Shown piece by piece: positions 1 to 9,734 of a stretch of DNA of 64,000 nucleotides (its first letter is position 1; every line of letters starts with the position of its first letter). The notes beneath the pieces are model-generated. The model did no database searches. It had not been told where the DNA came from and was given only the letters and a program-made list of their open reading frames with translations. The translations under genes were made by a program, and so were the position numbers. This DNA comes from Sordariomycetes sp. S80-01Y (taxonomy: Eukaryota; Ascomycota; Sordariomycetes): positions 682,001-746,000 of the forward strand of contig JAXQJY010000027.1 of assembly GCA_037042185.1 (NCBI GenBank), given 5' to 3'.

Positions 1-971
1 CCTGGGTGAGGAGGTTGCCCAGTACAATGGCGCGTACAAGGTCACCAAGGGGCTGCTGGACCGATTCGGCGACAAGAGGGTCATCGACACGCCCATCACC
101 GAGTCTGGCTTCACCGGTCTGGCCGTTGGTGCCGCTCTGGCCGGTCTGCACCCTGTCGTAAGTTTCTGCGAGCGAGGAGAGGAGGATGCGGAAAGCTAAT
201 TGAATCCCGCAGTGCGAGTTCATGACCTTCAACTTCGCCATGCAAGCCATCGACCAGATCGTCAACTCTGCCGCCAAGACCCTCTACATGTCCGGTGGCA
301 TCCAGCCCTGCAACATCACCTTCCGCGGCCCCAACGGTTTCGCTGCCGGTGTCGCCGCCCAGCACTCCCAGGACTACTCCGCCTGGTACGGCTGCATCCC
401 CGGTCTCAAGGTCGTCTCCCCCTGGAGCGCCGAGGACGCAAAGGGTCTGCTCAAGGCCGCCATCCGCGATCCCAACCCCGTCTGCGTTCTCGAGAACGAG
501 CTCATGTACGGCCAGTCCTTCCCCATGTCCGAGGCTGCCCAGAAGGACGACTTCGTCATTCCCTTCGGCAAGGCCAAGATTGAGCGCTCCGGCAAGGACT
601 TGACCATCGTTTCGCTGTCCCGCTGCGTTGGCCAGTCCCTTGTCGCCGCTGAGGCGCTCAAGAAGAACTACGGTGTTGAGGCTGAGGTCATCAACCTGCG
701 TTCCGTCAAGCCCCTCGACATCGAGACCATCGTCCAGTCCATCAAGAAGACCCACCGCCTCATGGTTGTCGAGTCTGGCTACCCCATGTTCGGTGTCTCG
801 GCCGAGATTCTCGCCGTGTCCATGGAGTACGCCTTCGACTACCTCGATGCCCCCGGCCAGCGTGTCACCGGTGCCGAGGTGCCCACCCCCTACGCCCAGA
901 AGCTCGAGGAGATGTCCTTCCCCACCGAGGCCCTGATCGAGCAGCACGCCGCCAAGATGCTGCGTCTGTAG
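1..971 (+). CDS. PDB1: Pyruvate dehydrogenase E1 component, beta subunit (5' end outside window)
   Basis: The E1 beta subunit of the mitochondrial pyruvate dehydrogenase complex pairs with E1 alpha to decarboxylate pyruvate with thiamine diphosphate. The visible exon 1 reads from base 2 to 157 ([19 protein letters not shown] onward), an intron spans 158-212 (GTAAGT donor, GCTAAT branch, CGCAG acceptor), and exon 2 runs 213-971. Family landmarks are [37 protein letters not shown], the [15 protein letters not shown] segment and the C-terminal transketolase domain ending in AAKMLRL. About 304 residues are visible; the family is usually around 370-380, so only the presequence and first part of the domain are missing. 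It is followed on the same strand by SKI2 with an ordinary gap. Assignment is secure. Confidence 0.96.
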
Positions 972-1627
972 GAGGGTACGCAACACGAGAAAATATCAGA
1001 TATCTGCAGCGGCAATTGATTGCGTTTAGCAAGGGGCACGCTGCTCGACCACGGCGTTCTGGAGTACAACGGCATTTAGCCAGCCGAAGAGGCATCTTGT
1101 TTTGAGGAGCGCTTTAGAGATCCTAGTAGCATTGGGAGGCAGAAAGATGGGTGGACCTGTAATTGTATCGTCTTCTTTGTATACACTTACTGGATTATGC
1201 GAAGATGCATCACAAAGAACTCAGAAAGCGGTGCTATGTAACTGTAGTGTTGTCAATGGCGCCCAGATACCTTAATTATATGCAGATCTGCCTCAAGTGA
1301 ACCTGCACCGGGCGAGATGAAATGTTGGTCTGACGAAATGTCCCAGAGCCTTGGCTGAGACTACTACTCACAGTACTTACTGATACTTAGTAATCAATTC
1401 ATGTTCCTCGAGCAGTTTTCTTTTACTCGGAATCCCCTGAGTTCAAGTTGAGCCGCCCTAAATAGTACCTTGTATGTGTGCTTCGCAGATTCTCGATCTG
1501 CACGTCACCGACAGCCCCATGGTGGGGCTACATCGAACTCACTCTTCGCATCATCCTGACCTCTAACCTCAGCTCACGTCCTCCATCACATCTCACCCGC
1601 GTCTCCCTCTCGCCAAAGCCCAGCGAG
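972..1627. other. Intergenic: PDB1 3' end and SKI2 promoter
   Basis: No gene seen. It holds the PDB1 3' untranslated region and the SKI2 upstream region. The reading frame of SKI2 stays open back to about 1478, but only from a GTG and with low-quality protein sequence, so it is treated as leader. Confidence 0.6.
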
Positions 1628-4600
1628 ATGTCGGGCATAGACGCCCTTCTGGAGCAGGAGCTCTCACCAGATCATAAGCCCAGCCCAGCCCCGCAACGCA
1701 CCCAAGACCCCGACCAGCTCAAGGCCAGTCTTGAGTCTCTCCTCCTCACCCCCTCCCCGGAATTTTCAACAGAATGGCTCAACAACCTGCAGCAGCGCTG
1801 GGACTTCGAGGCCGACTACTCCTCTCTCTTCCGTCTTGCGCCCACTCAAAGTCGGACAGTAACGCGGTTCCAGCGACATGGGTTGGAAGGGAGGGTGACG
1901 GGCTACAAGAACGTTACTGTTCCAGCGAGCAGTGCCACCGCAAAGAACTCGACGTCTTTACTGAGGAAACCGGCTAACAGGGCCGAGTTCGTGAGGGGCG
2001 CAGCGGGCTTCTTCCCTTTCGCACCAGGGGGTCTTGAAGGTATCGAGGCAACGGCTGCGCTGGAAGATCAGATTCACAGTGGGCCCGTGGAAGACAAGGA
2101 GGAGGGTGGGAACAAATTGGACAGGGTTATCCAGGTCGGGCCAGACGGTGGCCTGCTAGAGGTTGCACCTGGGCTCGACAGGGGTATCGACTTCAGCAAG
2201 AAGGCGAGTGGCAGTCAGGAGGATGCCAACGCCGTCAAGGAAGTGCTCGAAGAGGATCCTGAAAGCTATCAGGATGCAGGAGAAGACGGCAACGAAACGC
2301 CGGGCAGCGAGACTCCTGGAGAGACTGCCGAGGAGGAAGGAGAAGGCGACGACATCGACGACATTCTGCCTGTTGAGTTCCCTTCTCTAGAACCTCATGG
2401 CGTTCTCGCCGCTTCGAGCGCAAGAAAAGCTGGTCGCGAGTGGGCACACATGGTCGACATTAAGCATGACATGGCCAACTTCCGCGAACTAGTCCCTGAC
2501 ATGGCCTTCGAATGGCCCTTCGAGCTCGACACCTTCCAGAAAGAAGCAGTATACCACCTCGAAAGCGGTGATTCCGTCTTCGTCGCAGCGCATACGTCTG
2601 CTGGAAAGACGGTGGTCGCCGAGTATGCCATCGCGCTGGCGGCGAGACACATGACCAAGGCCATCTACACTTCACCAATCAAGGCGCTCAGCAACCAGAA
2701 GTTCCGCGACTTCCGACAGACCTTCGACGAAGTGGGTATCTTGACGGGTGATGTGCAGATCAACCCCGAAGCCAGCTGTCTGATCATGACGACGGAGATT
2801 CTGAGGAGTATGCTGTATCGCGGTGCGGACCTGATCAGGGATGTCGAGTTTGTCATCTTTGACGAGGTCCACTACGTCAATGATTACGAACGTGGTGTAG
2901 TCTGGGAAGAGGTCATCATCATGCTGCCGGAGCACGTGTCTCTGATCTTGCTATCGGCGACAGTACCGAACACCTACGAATTCGCATCTTGGGTCGGACG
3001 AACCAAGCAAAAGGATATTTACGTCATCTCGACACCCAAGCGTCCCGTTCCTTTGGAACATTACTTGTGGGCGGACAAGAACATCCACAAGATCGTCGAT
3101 CACGAGAAGAAATTCATTGAGAAGGGCTGGAAGGACGCCCATTACGCTGTCCAGGGCAAGGACAAGGCACCTGCTCAGCAGACTGTTGCAACGAGAGGCG
3201 GAAACCCGAGAGGAAACCAGCGTGGAGGACCTCAAAGAGGAGGTCAACAGCAACGTGGCGGCCGTGGCGGCCAGCAGCAACGAGGGGGTGCCCAACGCGG
3301 AGGGCGAGGCGCACCACAGAGAGCAGCCCATACACCAGGGCACATGGGCCGAGCAGGACGCGCCGGTGGGTTCACATCTGCTGCACAAGACAAGAACCTC
3401 TGGGTTCATCTCGTTCAGTACCTTCGCAAGCAGAACCTTCTGCCAGCATGTATCTTCGTCTTCTCGAAAAAGCGCTGCGAGGAAAACGCCGATGCGCTGA
3501 GCAATCAAGACTTCTGCACCGCAAAGGAGAAGAGTCATATCCACATGATCATCGAACGATCTGTTGCGCGTTTAAAGCCCGAAGACAGAGTGCTGCCGCA
3601 GATTATTCGTCTGCGAGAGCTTCTGAGCCGCGGAATTGCTGTCCATCATGGTGGTTTGCTGCCCATCGTCAAGGAGATTGTTGAGATTCTGTTTGCCGAG
3701 ACGCTGGTCAAGGTGCTCTTCGCCACTGAAACCTTCGCCATGGGCCTCAATTTGCCAACAAGAACTGTCGTCTTCTCAGGTTACCGCAAGCATGATGGTC
3801 ACTCATTCCGCAACTTGCTACCTGGAGAGTACACTCAGATGGCCGGCCGTGCTGGTCGTCGTGGCTTAGACACAGTCGGTTCCGTTATCATCGTTCCTCC
3901 AGGAGGCGACGACGCACCACCCGCAGCAGACCTGCGCAACATGATCCTCGGCGAACCGAGCAAACTACGATCCCAGTTCCGTCTCACCTACAACATGATC
4001 CTCAACCTTCTCCGAGTCGAGGCCCTCAAGATCGAGGAAATGATCAAGCGCTCGTTCTCCGAGCACGCCACGCAACAACTTCTCCCCGAGCATGAAAAGG
4101 ACGTCAAGCTTGCCCAGGCTGATCTAGATAAGGTCAAGCGTGACTCTTGCAAAATATGCGACGAGCACATGGACGATTGCCACCAGGCAGCTCAGGACTT
4201 CAAGCAAGCTACATTTGAGCTCTACAAGGGCCTGCTGGGCATTCCCATCGGCCGACGGTTCTTTATGACCCACCGTCTCGTCGTCTTCAACTGGGAAGGC
4301 ATCCGCACACCGGGCATTCTGCTCGCAGACGGCATGTCCCAGAAGGGCACATCCGAAGATCCAACATTACACATCTGCGCCATCAAGCCTCTCCGCGAAC
4401 GCCGCGACGGCACCGATCTGTTGCCATACATCCCGCCTTTTAGGAAGTACCTCCACAAGATCCCGCACGGCAAGCGACGCATCAAGATCAAGACCCTTCA
4501 TGTGCCGCTGTCCGACGTGGAATGTCTCACACGCTGGGTTACAAAGGACATATTCCCACAGATATTCAACGGTGGAGAGGGTTTGCAGAACGCGGAGAAG

Positions 4601-5515
4601 CGGATCCAGGAGCTCTGCGCCGCATGGGATGATCGGTGGGACGAGATGAGCTTTGAGAAGGTCAAGAGTCTGCAGCTGCAGGAGTTGATGGAGAAGAGGA
4701 CCAAGCTCGCGAAGCAGGTTGCTGAGAGTCCGGTGGTGAAGTGTCCCAGCTTCCTCAAGCACGTAAGTTCTCCCCTTGCCAGACCTCTCAAGAACTACAA
4801 ACGGAAGAGGATCGATGCTGACAAAAGCACACAGTTCGCCATGTGCCACGACCAGTGGCTCATTAAAGAGCACATCTCCAGCCTCAAGCAATCGCTCTCG
4901 GACCAGAATCTCCAGCTCCTCCCAGACTACGAGCAGCGCGTCCAGGTCCTCAAGGAGCTGGGCTTCATCGACGATGCTACACGCATCCAGCTAAAGGGCA
5001 AGGTCGCCTGCGAGATCCACTCTGGCGACGAGCTCGTGCTGACGGAGCTGATCCTGGACAACGTGCTGGCAGAGTTCGAGCCCGCCGAAATAGCCGCGCT
5101 GCTGAGCGCCTTCGTCTTCCAGGAGAAGACCACCGTCGAGCCTGTGCTGACGGGCAACCTCGAACGCGGAAAGCAGACCATCATCGCCATCTCGGAGAAG
5201 GTCAACGACGTCCAGACGCGGCTGCAGGTCATCCAGTCCGCCGACGACTCCAACGACTTCGTCTCGCGGCCCCGCTTCGGCATCATGGAGGTCGTCTACG
5301 AGTGGGCGCGGGGCATGTCCTTTAAGAACATCACCAACCTGACCGACGTCCTCGAGGGCACCATCGTCAGGACCATCACGAGGCTCGACGAGACGTGCCG
5401 CGAGGTGAAGAATGCGGCGCGCATCGTGGGTGATCCCGAGCTGTATCAGAAGATGCAGACGGCGCAGGAGATGATCAAGCGGGACATCACCGCCGTGGCG
5501 AGTTTGTATATGTAG
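1628..5515 (+). CDS. SKI2: SKI2-type DExH RNA helicase of the cytoplasmic exosome cofactor
   Basis: Ski2 is the helicase of the Ski2-Ski3-Ski8 complex that feeds mRNA to the cytoplasmic exosome for 3'-5' decay. From ATG 1628 (MSGIDALLEQEL) the order is: an acidic N-terminal region; helicase motif I AHTSAGKT near residue 322; DEVH box near 412; an RGG/Q-rich insert about residues 520-581; motif VI QMAGRAGRRG near 737; then the rRNA-processing arch and DSHCT C-terminal domain ending in IKRDITAVASLYM. An intron at 4763-4834 (GTAAGT, GCTGAC branch, ACACAG) is exactly 72 nt and has no stop, so it hides inside the open frame; removing it joins FLKH to FAMCHDQW and gives 1271 residues, close to yeast (1287). 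The start was moved from an upstream non-ATG codon. Very likely SKI2 rather than MTR4 because of the N-terminal extension and the sequence around the arch. Confidence 0.95.
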   Translation: MSGIDALLEQELSPDHKPSPAPQRTQDPDQLKASLESLLLTPSPEFSTEWLNNLQQRWDFEADYSSLFRLAPTQSRTVTRFQRHGLEGRVTGYKNVTVPASSATAKNSTSLLRKPANRAEFVRGAAGFFPFAPGGLEGIEATAALEDQIHSGPVEDKEEGGNKLDRVIQVGPDGGLLEVAPGLDRGIDFSKKASGSQEDANAVKEVLEEDPESYQDAGEDGNETPGSETPGETAEEEGEGDDIDDILPVEFPSLEPHGVLAASSARKAGREWAHMVDIKHDMANFRELVPDMAFEWPFELDTFQKEAVYHLESGDSVFVAAHTSAGKTVVAEYAIALAARHMTKAIYTSPIKALSNQKFRDFRQTFDEVGILTGDVQINPEASCLIMTTEILRSMLYRGADLIRDVEFVIFDEVHYVNDYERGVVWEEVIIMLPEHVSLILLSATVPNTYEFASWVGRTKQKDIYVISTPKRPVPLEHYLWADKNIHKIVDHEKKFIEKGWKDAHYAVQGKDKAPAQQTVATRGGNPRGNQRGGPQRGGQQQRGGRGGQQQRGGAQRGGRGAPQRAAHTPGHMGRAGRAGGFTSAAQDKNLWVHLVQYLRKQNLLPACIFVFSKKRCEENADALSNQDFCTAKEKSHIHMIIERSVARLKPEDRVLPQIIRLRELLSRGIAVHHGGLLPIVKEIVEILFAETLVKVLFATETFAMGLNLPTRTVVFSGYRKHDGHSFRNLLPGEYTQMAGRAGRRGLDTVGSVIIVPPGGDDAPPAADLRNMILGEPSKLRSQFRLTYNMILNLLRVEALKIEEMIKRSFSEHATQQLLPEHEKDVKLAQADLDKVKRDSCKICDEHMDDCHQAAQDFKQATFELYKGLLGIPIGRRFFMTHRLVVFNWEGIRTPGILLADGMSQKGTSEDPTLHICAIKPLRERRDGTDLLPYIPPFRKYLHKIPHGKRRIKIKTLHVPLSDVECLTRWVTKDIFPQIFNGGEGLQNAEKRIQELCAAWDDRWDEMSFEKVKSLQLQELMEKRTKLAKQVAESPVVKCPSFLKHVSSPLARPLKNYKRKRIDADKSTQFAMCHDQWLIKEHISSLKQSLSDQNLQLLPDYEQRVQVLKELGFIDDATRIQLKGKVACEIHSGDELVLTELILDNVLAEFEPAEIAALLSAFVFQEKTTVEPVLTGNLERGKQTIIAISEKVNDVQTRLQVIQSADDSNDFVSRPRFGIMEVVYEWARGMSFKNITNLTDVLEGTIVRTITRLDETCREVKNAARIVGDPELYQKMQTAQEMIKRDITAVASLYM

Positions 5516-5784
5516 GGGCACGATATTGCTTCTCATAGAAAACTAGAATTCTTAAAGAGGCCGACTTGGTTCCGTCGTGTGATGTACCCTTGTCCCGTCA
5601 AACCTCCGACCTCATTACGTCGCAGTTCACATTCAATGGACGCCGAATCTGCTAAGAATGCCATGTATTCAGTCTAATTCCAGAAAACCATCCCTCGCTA
5701 ACGCCATCCCAATACAATCGGCGCACAAACTCATCAAGCATCTTGCGGCTGTCCCTCGAGCCGGGATTTCATCTGTAGCCCATT

Positions 5785-6473
5785 CTAAGCCCTCAAAGCC
5801 CTCAGCCTCTGCTGCAGCTTATCCTCCTCCTCGGCCGTCGGCTCCGTCGCCGCTTGCGTCTGCGCGGGCTCCGCGTTCGAGGGCGTGGCCTGGTTCAGCT
5901 CCTTGCTCAGCTCGAGGCCGGCGTCGTCGGCCAGCTTGCCGAGGAGTTCGTGGACGGCGTCCTCGGGGACCTGGGCGGATGTGGACTGGGTCATGGCGTC
6001 CTGGTAGATGTTGTTGCTCATGGCGTACTCCTCGTTCTGGTTCTTGAACTGCTCGAGGGTGAGAAGAGTCTGCGACGCATTGAGTTAGCATCATGCTTCG
6101 CGACAGCAGGCCTCAAGAGGATACGAACCTTCTCGGGATTGCTGTTCTTCTGCGCGGCGTTCATGACCCTTGAGCTCTGCCCCATCATCTGGGTCATCCG
6201 GTTCATGGCATTGTTCGCCTGGATCTGGCTCGAGTTTAGCTCCGCCATGTCGGCGATCTGGTCCATCTGCCCCGCCAGCGCCTGCTTGGACAGCAGGATC
6301 TTGGCCTTTTGGTAGGCCTTCTGGGTCTCGCCCTTCTTGAGGAGCTCCTGGATCTGCTTCTTGAGGATGGGGTCCTGCTTGGCGGCCTTCTGCGCCTCTC
6401 GTCGGGCCTGCTTCGCGTTGAAGCGGGCTTGGAACTCGACTTGCATGTCGCGGGCTTGTTGGCGGTTCGACAT
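5785..6473 (-). CDS. DID2: ESCRT-III-associated protein DID2/VPS46 (CHMP1)
   Basis: DID2 binds ESCRT-III and recruits the Vps4 ATPase during multivesicular body sorting at endosomes. Exon 1 is 6473-6129 and exon 2 is 6069-5785, separated by a 59-nt intron (6128-6070) that joins NSNPEK to TLLTLEQFKNQNEEYAMSNN. The 209-residue product matches the yeast length (204). It has the basic N-terminal helix (FQARFNAKQARREAQKAAKQ), the helical ESCRT-III core and an acidic C-terminal half. The last 15 residues (EEDKLQQRLRALRA) fit the MIT-interacting motif MIM1, (D/E)xxLxxRLxxL(K/R), which is what Vps4 binds. It is convergent with SKI2 and divergent from the DUF427 gene. Confidence 0.95.
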
Positions 6474-7244
6474 GGCGGCGGCTGGTCGCGCGGGGAGACG
6501 GACGAGATCTGCTATGGATGCGGGGTTCGGTAGGGCGGGAGTCGCTGTGCTTTGTGAGGCGATTGCGCGCTCGTTCTGCTAATGACGGACAGCGGCCTTG
6601 AGGGATGGCGGTGGCGATGATAAGGATGGAATTTGGGTTCTGAGTCGGGCTTCTTGATGATGGTGAAGAGGGGACGCCACGAAGTGACGCAACTGGGCGC
6701 CGGTTCTCGAACGTGGGGCACCGCCACACCTGTGGCTCTCAAGCCAGCGGGGACTGATTGCCTGTTGCATGGGAAGGCAGCGCTTGGAGAATAAATTAAG
6801 GTTAATATCGAAACTATGACATTAACAAGACGATCTCACAAGTCTGTGAAATTCATTATCGAGGGCACAGGCATTTGGTGCCATACTGTTGCTAGGTCGT
6901 CAGCGTCTTAGTCGCAATCACAGGCCTGGTGCAAGCCACGCTCTCTCCAGGGCTGTCAAGGCGGACAATCCCATCGCCATAGTGTCCGTTGGAGCGCAGT
7001 CTAACTTTAAATAATTGAGGGATTGTGGCCATTTACTAATCAGTCTCAGTGGACACATTCATTAGAGGGTGCTTTGTAACGGGCTGAAAGTCAGGGTCCA
7101 TCGCACGCCAGCGGGTGCAGCCAGAAAGTCCATGACGATGTCTTACATCTACTAAGCCATGCTACCCTGTTCCATCGTAAACAACCTCACTCCTCCCTTC
7201 ATGAATCTCGAAGAACTCTGATCCAAGTCCTCAAACTGGTCAAC
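6474..7244. other. Intergenic: divergent promoter between DID2 and DUF427 gene
   Basis: No coding sequence recognised. The stretch serves as shared upstream region for the two divergent genes. Confidence 0.5.
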
Positions 7245-7784
7245 ATGGCAACCAAAGCGCGCATGAATGTTCAGAGCTTTCCCCGGCCTCCAAAGCTGGA
7301 GAAGATAGCCCGTCATATCCGCGTGGTGTGGAACGGACAAGACATTGCAGATACCAGAGATGCGTACTGGGTTTTGGAAACACACCATCCCCCAAGTCCG
7401 CCGCACTTCTAGCGACTCACGAGAGTAGAATACTGACTCAACACTCGTATAGCATATTACCTCCCGCCATCCTCATTCAAGCTGCCCCTCAAGCCCGCAT
7501 CCCGCAAAACCTATTGCGAATGGAAAGGCGCTGCCACCTACTACACCGTAACCTCGCCGGTCGACAATAAAGCCGTGCCCAACCGCATCTGGTCGTACGA
7601 CAACCCGACCAATGGGTTCGAGCCGATCAAGGGGTATTTGAGTCTCTACGCGGGACCGTGGGAGTGCTGGGTGGACGGGGAGAAGGTTGATGCGCAGCCA
7701 GGGGACTTCTATGGGGGCTGGGTCACAAGTGAAATCGAAGGCGTGGTGAAAGGCAGGACGGGTAACCTTGACCCTATTGTCTAG
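7245..7784 (+). CDS. DUF427 domain protein
   Basis: The product belongs to the small DUF427 family, found in bacteria and fungi, whose biochemical role is not established. Exon 1 is 7245-7395 (MATKARMNVQSFPRPPKLEK to HHPP) and exon 2 is 7453-7784, joined as HHPPTYYLPPSSFKLPL. The 57-nt intron uses a weak donor (GTCCGC) but a good branch (ACTGACT) and TATAG acceptor, and the junction recreates the expected family pattern of VLETxHPPxYY followed by TxCxWKG. Later landmarks are ADTRDAYWVLE, KTYCEWKGAATYYTV, NRIWSY and YAGPWECWVDGEKV. The protein is 160 residues. Met7 is a possible alternative start. The domain assignment is solid; the donor needs RNA evidence. Confidence 0.82.
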
Positions 7785-9734
7785 ATTCTAACTCGCCTCA
7801 CAAGTTGTTGGGAGAAAGGGGTATCCGATTTATGGAACGTCGCCATGCGCAAGATACTATGTATGCTACCCCGGATCTACGCCCCTGTTGAGCAGGTCCG
7901 GCAGATGAATCCACGTCCTACGGCAAGCAGCATTTCGTCCTTCTCTAGAACTTCCCAATCAGGCAGTCGACGATATTCACTTTAAAGCCCTGCCTCTCTA
8001 GGAGGTCCAACGCGCAACATCCGGGCCGAAACGACGGACGTTCTTTATGTCTTGCCTAACAGAGAAGGTCGGAGGGTAGAAATGCGGAGAATCTTGGGGT
8101 TCGCCGCTGATCAGGGGTCCAACGCACAGAAAGTGAAAATGTAACCTTGGGAACCAATATTGAACCCACCGGAGGCCTTGAGAAGGACGAGCGCTTTGGG
8201 AAACTATTGAAAGTGTGTTGCTGGGGTCTGTGAGATTTGGCGATGACACTGAGGACGCTGTCTCAGCCTGGATCGCAGGTCCAGCCGTGCAATCAACAAG
8301 ACAGAGATGGTGGAGCAGCAGTGCAACTCGGAATGCGAGGGAATCTCGTTCCCTTCCGTCTATTCTGCCTGTGAGACAGGCGCACGACGTCGCTCCAAGG
8401 GGGGAGTGGAGCAACGTCAATCCAGCCCATCCTCCTGCTCGGCGTCCTTGCATCCAGATGCTTCTGCCTCTCGTCCAGCCTCCTTTTAAGCCTGAAGCCT
8501 AGCAGGCACGCTCAACAAGCCCTTGGTCAATGAGGTCAATAGGAAGGCTAGGCCAGCGTACGGATCTCGATTAGCACATGGGTTGGGGGCTGCGATCCTG
8601 TGGATGTCGAGTGATGTCGAGCTGCAGACGATAGGATCCTGGGGATCCTGCTACGCCCTGGGCGACGGGCCCGGGGGCCTCTCCCAGACGCATAGAGAGG
8701 CCTTTGGGAACGGGCTTGGGCAGACGGCCGTAATTGGCGCTCTTGGACGGGACCGAAACTATCGAGCGGATGGCGGGTGTTATTGAAGCGGCTCAATTAC
8801 ACGCGAATGCCGCCAGAGAAGCCCCGTCTTGCCTGATTCGGTCGCGTCATGAAAGGGGGTTTCGGGTCGACATCATCAGGGTGCCTCAGGCCTAGTGCCA
8901 GGATTGCCAGGCCCCGTACCCGTCTCAGGCGTGCCGGGGAATTGAGGGTCCAGCACTGGCAGTCAGCGCAGTGTAGTGCAGTGCAGTGCAACGCAACCTT
9001 CCATGCCCGAGCCAGACTGAGTTCACACACGACCGTGAGTCGGAACCCTGAGCCCTGAGCTGAAAGAAGATGTCGTAAGACGTTCCCGGAAAGGGAGCCA
9101 ATGGTCACCGAGAATAGCAGCCCAGGAAGAGGCGCTGCCTCGCAAGACGACGTCGTAACTTCTGTTTGGTGGAGGTTGCTGTGGCGCGGCGCGGCCCCTG
9201 ATTATCGACGGCTGAGACGAGACTTCGGGGCGATCCTCCGCCAGCACCGGCTTCAATAAAGGATGCAAAGGAGTGCGGGTTGGTGGCAGGAATTAGTGTG
9301 GCTATTCTGTCACCCCTGTCGTATCAACTTGGAAGGTTCCAGCTGGGCCCCGCCTCCTGAATGCAGGGGGGGTCATCATGGTCCGGCTTTGCGCCTGGAT
9401 CCTCAGGCACCGAGTCCTTGCTGACAAGTGTCCTCAAGATAAAGGGACCCTCGTTCCCCCTCGGCGCTTCCAACACTGCCAACCTGTCCACAACGACGGT
9501 GTCTCTGGACACGGTGTCCCTTCCTAGCCTCAGCCACGACCCTTCCAGATCGTCCAGCTGTCCCTGAGTCATCTTTCCTTGCAAAGGTGACTCATGGCCA
9601 TCTCGTCGGTGCCTGGCTTAGCTTCACCCCGTCGCCTATTATAACATAGCACCGCCAAAGGCTGTCGACTACCCTTTTAACGGCCTCAAAGTAAACTTAC
9701 TGCACGCAATCAAAAACCACACACATTGAGCGCT
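7785..9734. other. Long upstream region of hacA
   Basis: No gene recognised in about 1.9 kb. It contains a short GTGCA-type tandem repeat around 8967-8994, a GGATCC-rich imperfect repeat near 8633-8648, two AP-1/Gcn4-type sites and a TATA-like element near the hacA start (listed separately). Open frames here are short and lack conserved sequence. Confidence 0.5.
9565..9594. promoter_or_regulatory. Pair of Gcn4/AP-1-type bZIP sites upstream of hacA
   Basis: TGAGTCA lies at 9565-9571 and TGACTCA at 9588-9594, about 140-170 bp before the hacA ATG and just before a TATA-like TATTATAAC at about 9637. TGASTCA is the known core site of CpcA/Gcn4-class bZIP proteins. Function here is inferred from position and sequence only. 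Confidence 0.4.

Noticed and set aside
1478-1627. N-terminal extension of the SKI2 frame
   Set aside because: It begins at GTG rather than ATG and lacks conserved sequence; ATG 1628 fits.
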